Assembly (NCBI RefSeq): GCF_013283875.1
Contig: NZ_CP054139.1
Location: forward strand, 2,852,001-2,916,000
Direction: 5' to 3'
From: Mucilaginibacter mali
GTDB lineage: Bacteria; Bacteroidota; Bacteroidia; Sphingobacteriales; Sphingobacteriaceae
DNA: 64,000 bases
The notes beneath the pieces were generated by a model. It saw nothing but the letters and a program-made list of their open reading frames with translations, made no database searches and had not been told where the DNA came from. Shown one piece after another: positions 60,521 through 64,000 of the stretch (the stretch's first letter is position 1; each line of letters begins with the position of its first letter). A program made the translations under genes and the position numbers.

Positions 60521-62155
60521 ATGTCTGATAATACTCATGAATTGAACGATAAACTCGTTTCAGAACTGCGTGATATGGCCAGAAGTTTAGGCATTGCCGA
60601 AGCTGATGAGCTGCGCAAACCCCAATTAATTGTACGCATTGTTGAACAGCAGCAGCTTATTGAAGCCGCCCGCGCCCAGCAAAGCGCCCTGGCCAGCAAT
60701 TATGCCGAAATTACCCCGGATGCCCCTGCTGCCGAAGCCGAAGAAAAGCCACGTAAAAGAACCCGTGTTGTAAAGGCAAAAACACCAGAGCCGCGTGTAC
60801 CGCTTACCGATACCAACCTGTTTGATCAGGGCGATGATGACGAGCCGCAAAGATATAATGACGACGAGGCCCCTGTAGCCGCCGAAGAACCATCGCAGGT
60901 AATTACCGGCGACGACGATGAGCCAGTTGTAAAAACAGAGGAACGCCCAGCCGAGCGCCCTGCTAAATTTGAGCGCCGTAATAACCAGCAAAGTCAACAA
61001 CAGCAGCAACAGGCGAAAGCCCCCGAGGTTAATCTTGATTTTGATAACGTTATTGTAAACGAGGGTGTGCTTGAAATTATGCCTGATGGCTATGGCTTCC
61101 TGCGCTCATCCGACTATAACTACCTGACCTCGCCCGATGATATTTATGTATCGCAATCGCAAATAAAGCTGTTCGGCTTAAAAACCGGCGATACCGTGCG
61201 CGGCAGCATCCGCCCGCCAAAAGAGGGCGAAAAATATTTCCCGCTGGTACGTGTGGAGGCCATTAACGGCCGCATCCCGGCCGAAGTGCGCGACCGTGTA
61301 CCTTTCGATCACTTAACGCCGCTGTTCCCATCGGAAAAACTGAACCTGTTTACCGATCCGGGCAATAACTCAACCCGTATAATGGACCTGTTCTCGCCGA
61401 TCGGTAAAGGTCAGCGTGGTTTAATTGTGGCCCAGCCAAAAACCGGTAAAACCATGTTGCTGAAGGATGTGGCCAACGCTATCGCCAAAAACCACCCTGA
61501 AGTTTACCTGATCATCCTGCTGATTGACGAACGCCCTGAAGAGGTTACCGATATGGCCCGCAGCGTGCGCGCCGAAGTTATCGCGTCGACCTTTGACGAA
61601 CCGGCCGAGCGCCACGTAAAAATCGCCAACATTGTATTGGAAAAAGCTAAGCGCATGGTAGAGTGCGGACATGATGTGGTGATCCTGTTAGACTCGATCA
61701 CCCGTTTGGCCCGTGCTTATAACACCGTTGCCCCTGCTTCGGGTAAGATCTTATCTGGTGGTGTGGATGCTAACGCGCTGCACAAACCTAAGCGTTTCTT
61801 TGGCGCTGCCCGTAATATTGAGGATGGCGGCTCGCTGACCATCATTGCTACAGCGCTGACTGAAACCGGGTCGAAGATGGACGAAGTGATCTTTGAAGAA
61901 TTTAAAGGTACCGGTAACATGGAGTTGCAGCTTGATCGTAAACTATCTAACAAACGTATCTTCCCTGCTATCGACCTTACCGCTTCGAGCACCCGCCGCG
62001 ACGACTTGCTGCTTGAGCGTGATACGCTGCAACGTATCTGGATACTGCGTAACCACCTGGCCGATATGAACTCGCAGGAATCGATGGAGTTCTTGCTGAC
62101 GCAGATGAGAGGTACCCGTTCAAACGAGGAATTCCTGATCTCGATGAACTCGTAA
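60521..62155 (+). CDS. rho: Transcription termination factor Rho
   Basis: 544 residues, about 125 longer than E. coli Rho. Rho_N/SAP-like start (1-45), then an acidic and Gln-rich insert (about 55-165), the cold-shock-like RNA-binding domain (170-250) and the hexameric ATPase with Walker [15 protein letters not shown] and Walker [16 protein letters not shown]. Such low-complexity inserts are common in Rho of this phylum. Confidence 0.96.
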   Translation: MSDNTHELNDKLVSELRDMARSLGIAEADELRKPQLIVRIVEQQQLIEAARAQQSALASNYAEITPDAPAAEAEEKPRKRTRVVKAKTPEPRVPLTDTNLFDQGDDDEPQRYNDDEAPVAAEEPSQVITGDDDEPVVKTEERPAERPAKFERRNNQQSQQQQQQAKAPEVNLDFDNVIVNEGVLEIMPDGYGFLRSSDYNYLTSPDDIYVSQSQIKLFGLKTGDTVRGSIRPPKEGEKYFPLVRVEAINGRIPAEVRDRVPFDHLTPLFPSEKLNLFTDPGNNSTRIMDLFSPIGKGQRGLIVAQPKTGKTMLLKDVANAIAKNHPEVYLIILLIDERPEEVTDMARSVRAEVIASTFDEPAERHVKIANIVLEKAKRMVECGHDVVILLDSITRLARAYNTVAPASGKILSGGVDANALHKPKRFFGAARNIEDGGSLTIIATALTETGSKMDEVIFEEFKGTGNMELQLDRKLSNKRIFPAIDLTASSTRRDDLLLERDTLQRIWILRNHLADMNSQESMEFLLTQMRGTRSNEEFLISMNS

Positions 62156-62177
62156 GTTGAGAGATCCATTGGTAATG

Positions 62178-62364
62178 ATTTAACCATAAAGGGCACGAAG
62201 CTTTTAGATTCGATGACTTTTTATCTGTATCCATTTAAGGACACAAAGCTAAGCGGTGATTGACGCCTTAGCTTTGTGTCCTTTTTCGTTTTCGCATTAT
62301 AAAACTTCGTGCACTTTGTGGATCTATTTCTATTTGCAAATCTTTGTGAACTTTGCGGTTAAAT
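62178..62364. repeat. Nested palindromic repeat after rho
   Basis: Outer words ATTTAACCATAAAGGGCACG at the left pair with the right-hand TTCGTGCACTTTGTGG (62306-62321) and CTTTGCGGTTAAAT (62351-62364). An inner hairpin is listed separately. Same general type as 58514-58632. Confidence 0.75.
62237..62287 (+). terminator. Hairpin terminator after rho
   Basis: Stem AAGGACACAAAGCTAAG / CTTAGCTTTGTGTCCTT, perfect over 17 bp, followed by a T-rich tail. It lies inside the nested repeat and is the likely end of the rho transcript. Confidence 0.8.
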
Positions 62365-62437
62365 TGCCCCGAACAAGCAAACTTTAGTCAGCGCTTCTTC
62401 ATTGGTTCATAAATTCTTGCTAACTTCACGCCATTAT

Positions 62438-63157
62438 ATGAGGAAGCGAGTAAAAAAACATTTACCCAATGCCATCACCTGTGCTAACTTGTTCAGCGGT
62501 TGTGTGGGTATTGTATTTGCCTTTAGCGATAACCTGATATTTGCCGCTTATTGTATTTTTCTCTCCGCTATTTTCGATTTTTTTGATGGCTTTGCTTCAC
62601 GCGTACTGCAATCATTCTCGGGCATAGGTAAGGATCTCGATTCGCTGGCAGATATGGTGAGCTTTGGCTTCCTGCCTTCGGCTATTTTGTACGAGTTGTT
62701 CCTGAAATCGCCGCAGATCTATAACATTGGCGATTTTATGTGCTTTATCGCCTTCGCCATCGCGGTATTTTCGGCATTACGCCTGGCCAAGTTTAATATC
62801 GATACCCGCCAGGCCGAAATTTTTATCGGTTTGCCCACACCGGCCAACGCTATTTTGATCGCCTCGTTACCATTTATCGTACAGCAATACCCGGCTTTAA
62901 ACTTCTATATTTTAAACCGTTACACGCTTACCATACTTGATGTGGTGATGTGCGCCCTGCTGGTTGCCGAGTTGCCGCTGATATCACTGAAGTTTAAACC
63001 TAAGGACCCGCGCAATCTTTACCGTTATTTATTGCTGTTATTCTCGGCTATTTTGATACTATTTTTTAAATTTGCCGCAGTTCCGGTGGTGATATTTATT
63101 TACATCACCCTATCTATCATTCAATTTAAATTCGACAATGACAAAGTTCCAGGCTGA
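62438..63157 (+). CDS. pssA: CDP-diacylglycerol--serine O-phosphatidyltransferase
   Basis: 239 residues, about eight membrane helices. CDP-alcohol phosphotransferase motif DGFASRVLQSFSGIGKDLD with SLAD (the D-G-x2-A/S-R ... G-x3-D-x3-D pattern). Makes phosphatidylserine, the precursor of phosphatidylethanolamine. The ATG at 62438 begins the usual basic MRKRVKKHLPNAITCANL. Confidence 0.93.
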   Translation: MRKRVKKHLPNAITCANLFSGCVGIVFAFSDNLIFAAYCIFLSAIFDFFDGFASRVLQSFSGIGKDLDSLADMVSFGFLPSAILYELFLKSPQIYNIGDFMCFIAFAIAVFSALRLAKFNIDTRQAEIFIGLPTPANAILIASLPFIVQQYPALNFYILNRYTLTILDVVMCALLVAELPLISLKFKPKDPRNLYRYLLLLFSAILILFFKFAAVPVVIFIYITLSIIQFKFDNDKVPG

Positions 63158-63392
63158 GATCGACGTAATGCCCAAAAAAGAAATTCTTGACCCGCAAGGT
63201 AAAGCCGTAACCGGCAGCATGAAAAACCTGGGCTTGCCAGAAATTCAGAACATCCGCATAGGCAAACACGTATCGCTTGAAATTGAGGCTGAAAACGAAG
63301 AAGTTGCCCGCCAAAAGGTTGACCAGGCCTGCAAAAGCTTATTAGCTAACCTGATTATGGAAAGCTATACTTTTACTATAGAAGCAGTTTAA
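63138..63392 (+). CDS. purS: Phosphoribosylformylglycinamidine synthase subunit PurS
   Basis: 84 residues, full PurS length, with MPKKEILDPQGKAVTGSMKN and the EIEAENEEVARQKVDQ helix. The PurS dimer bridges PurQ and PurL. No purQ or purL is next to it. It overlaps pssA by 20 bases, an odd pairing of lipid and purine genes that implies coupled translation. Confidence 0.95.
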   Translation: MTKFQAEIDVMPKKEILDPQGKAVTGSMKNLGLPEIQNIRIGKHVSLEIEAENEEVARQKVDQACKSLLANLIMESYTFTIEAV

Positions 63393-63443
63393 GCGAGAGA
63401 TTGGAGATTAAAGGTTAGAAATTAGGATTATACCGATATAAAA

Positions 63444-63480
63444 AAAGGTAAAAGACTTTATGCCTTTTACCTTTCTTTTT
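63444..63480. terminator. Bidirectional intrinsic terminator
   Basis: Stem AAAGGTAAAAG / CTTTTACCTTT with a T-rich right side and an A-rich left side, between the convergent purS and Hpt genes. Confidence 0.88.
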
Positions 63481-63501
63481 TCTCTCTCTTATAGCGAAGT
63501 T

Positions 63502-63870
63502 TTACAGCATTGCTTCCGTGTCTGATTTTATTTTTGCCAGTTTACCCAGGTTATTAGTGATCACCGAATTCAGCCAGCCAAATTTAGTGTTGATGGTGTC
63601 GGGGTCTTGTCCGCCTGCCTTGCAAAGTAATTCCACCTCCTGCATGGTCGATTGACATTCGAGCATACCGAAAAAGCCAAGATTAGGTTTCAGTTTATGC
63701 GCCGCACCGCCTGCTGTGGCCCACTCTCCTGCCGCAATAGCCGAGGAAATGGTGTTCAGCAACTCCGGAGTTTGCTGCAAAAACATATCGATAGAGTCAA
63801 CGATGAACTCGTTACTGCCATCGGCAATTTCATAAAGAAATGAAAGGTCAAAATCCTGGTTGTCCGACAT
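63502..63870 (-). CDS. Hpt domain phosphotransfer protein
   Basis: 122 residues. The phosphorylated His is in GGAAHKLKPNLGFFGM; the four-helix Hpt fold spans the chain. It should pass phosphoryl groups between a hybrid kinase and a response regulator. The ATG at 63870 gives the Hpt start MSDNQDFDLSFLYEIADG; a longer reading adds 13 residues. Confidence 0.88.
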   Translation of the reverse strand: MSDNQDFDLSFLYEIADGSNEFIVDSIDMFLQQTPELLNTISSAIAAGEWATAGGAAHKLKPNLGFFGMLECQSTMQEVELLCKAGGQDPDTINTKFGWLNSVITNNLGKLAKIKSDTEAML

Positions 63871-63892
63871 AATATTATTTTCTACCTCAAAT

Positions 63893-64000
63893 TTATAATT
63901 TTTTAACAATCAAGCAATCCTGCAAGTTATTTTTAAGTTGCAGCATATTGATTTTAAGTACCGGGTGCAACAACTCCGGAGCGATCTCGGCCAGTGGTTC
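63893..64000 (-). CDS. C-terminal fragment of a gene cut by the window edge
   Basis: An open frame from the window edge to a TAA at 63893-63895 gives 35 residues (EPLAEIAPELLHPVLKINM as the first 19). It ends 23 bases before the Hpt start. Another frame is also open for most of the stretch, so the choice is tentative; no family could be named. A response regulator would fit the neighbour. Confidence 0.4.
   Translation of the reverse strand, partial: EPLAEIAPELLHPVLKINMLQLKNNLQDCLIVKKL

Overview
The window comes from the chromosome of a member of the Bacteroidota, most likely a Sphingobacteriaceae close to Mucilaginibacter or Pedobacter. The evidence is the MurF-alanine racemase fusion, families typical of the phylum (DUF4199, DUF5686, DUF4256, short RpoD-type sigma factors, carboxypeptidase-regulatory-like N-termini), and promoters of the Bacteroidota form TTG-N18-20-TAnnTTTG in front of two tRNA loci and the trp operon. 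No rRNA, CRISPR array or prophage was seen. One complete insertion sequence is present.

Layout: 1-5.2 kb is the end of a polysaccharide-type operon (two glycosyltransferases, a methyltransferase, an exosortase-like protease, a WcaF-type acetyltransferase and a polytopic membrane protein). 5.2-10.8 kb holds two Tat-exported ferritin-like proteins, scpB, an acidic 57-residue protein, a GNAT-like protein, an XRE regulator and mpl. 10.9-14.9 kb is a partial trp operon (trpD-F-B-A) behind an attenuator with a 15-residue leader peptide containing three Trp codons in a row. 15-30 kb is mixed housekeeping: Kir channel, DUF433/DUF5615 toxin-antitoxin pair, recR, transporters, LOG protein, DUF4199 pair, murF-alr and recX.

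30.3-37.9 kb is bounded by two identical tRNA-Gly genes. It contains the most striking operon (35.3 to 30.8 kb, minus strand): an exported Met/Lys-rich peptide, peroxiredoxin, thioredoxin, ECF sigma factor, zinc-type anti-sigma factor, cytochrome b, a Tat-exported molybdopterin oxidoreductase and a double GNAT protein. It resembles in logic the SigF/NrsF-YedY1-YedZ1-MrpX system that scavenges hypochlorite in Azospira suillum, but with a soluble zinc anti-sigma factor and its own thiol enzymes.

38-47 kb holds an ArsR-SRPBCC-DoxX-YdeI group, an IS1182-type element that landed inside the loop of a terminator, an SDR/AraC pair with a likely operator, and a serine-hydrolase-like protein whose three catalytic motifs are all degenerate. 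50.6-54.6 kb is a compact cold-adaptation segment (two cold-shock-domain proteins, a fatty acid desaturase, an RpoD paralogue, an unknown protein) lying between tRNA-Ser(GCT) and a 23-bp copy of that tRNA's 3' end, as expected of a tRNA-targeted island.

54.7-64 kb holds a 7TM-HD phosphohydrolase, an SPFH/unknown/ribbon-helix-helix operon, pyrF, rho, pssA, purS and an Hpt protein. Intergenic spaces carry several families of imperfect palindromic repeats.
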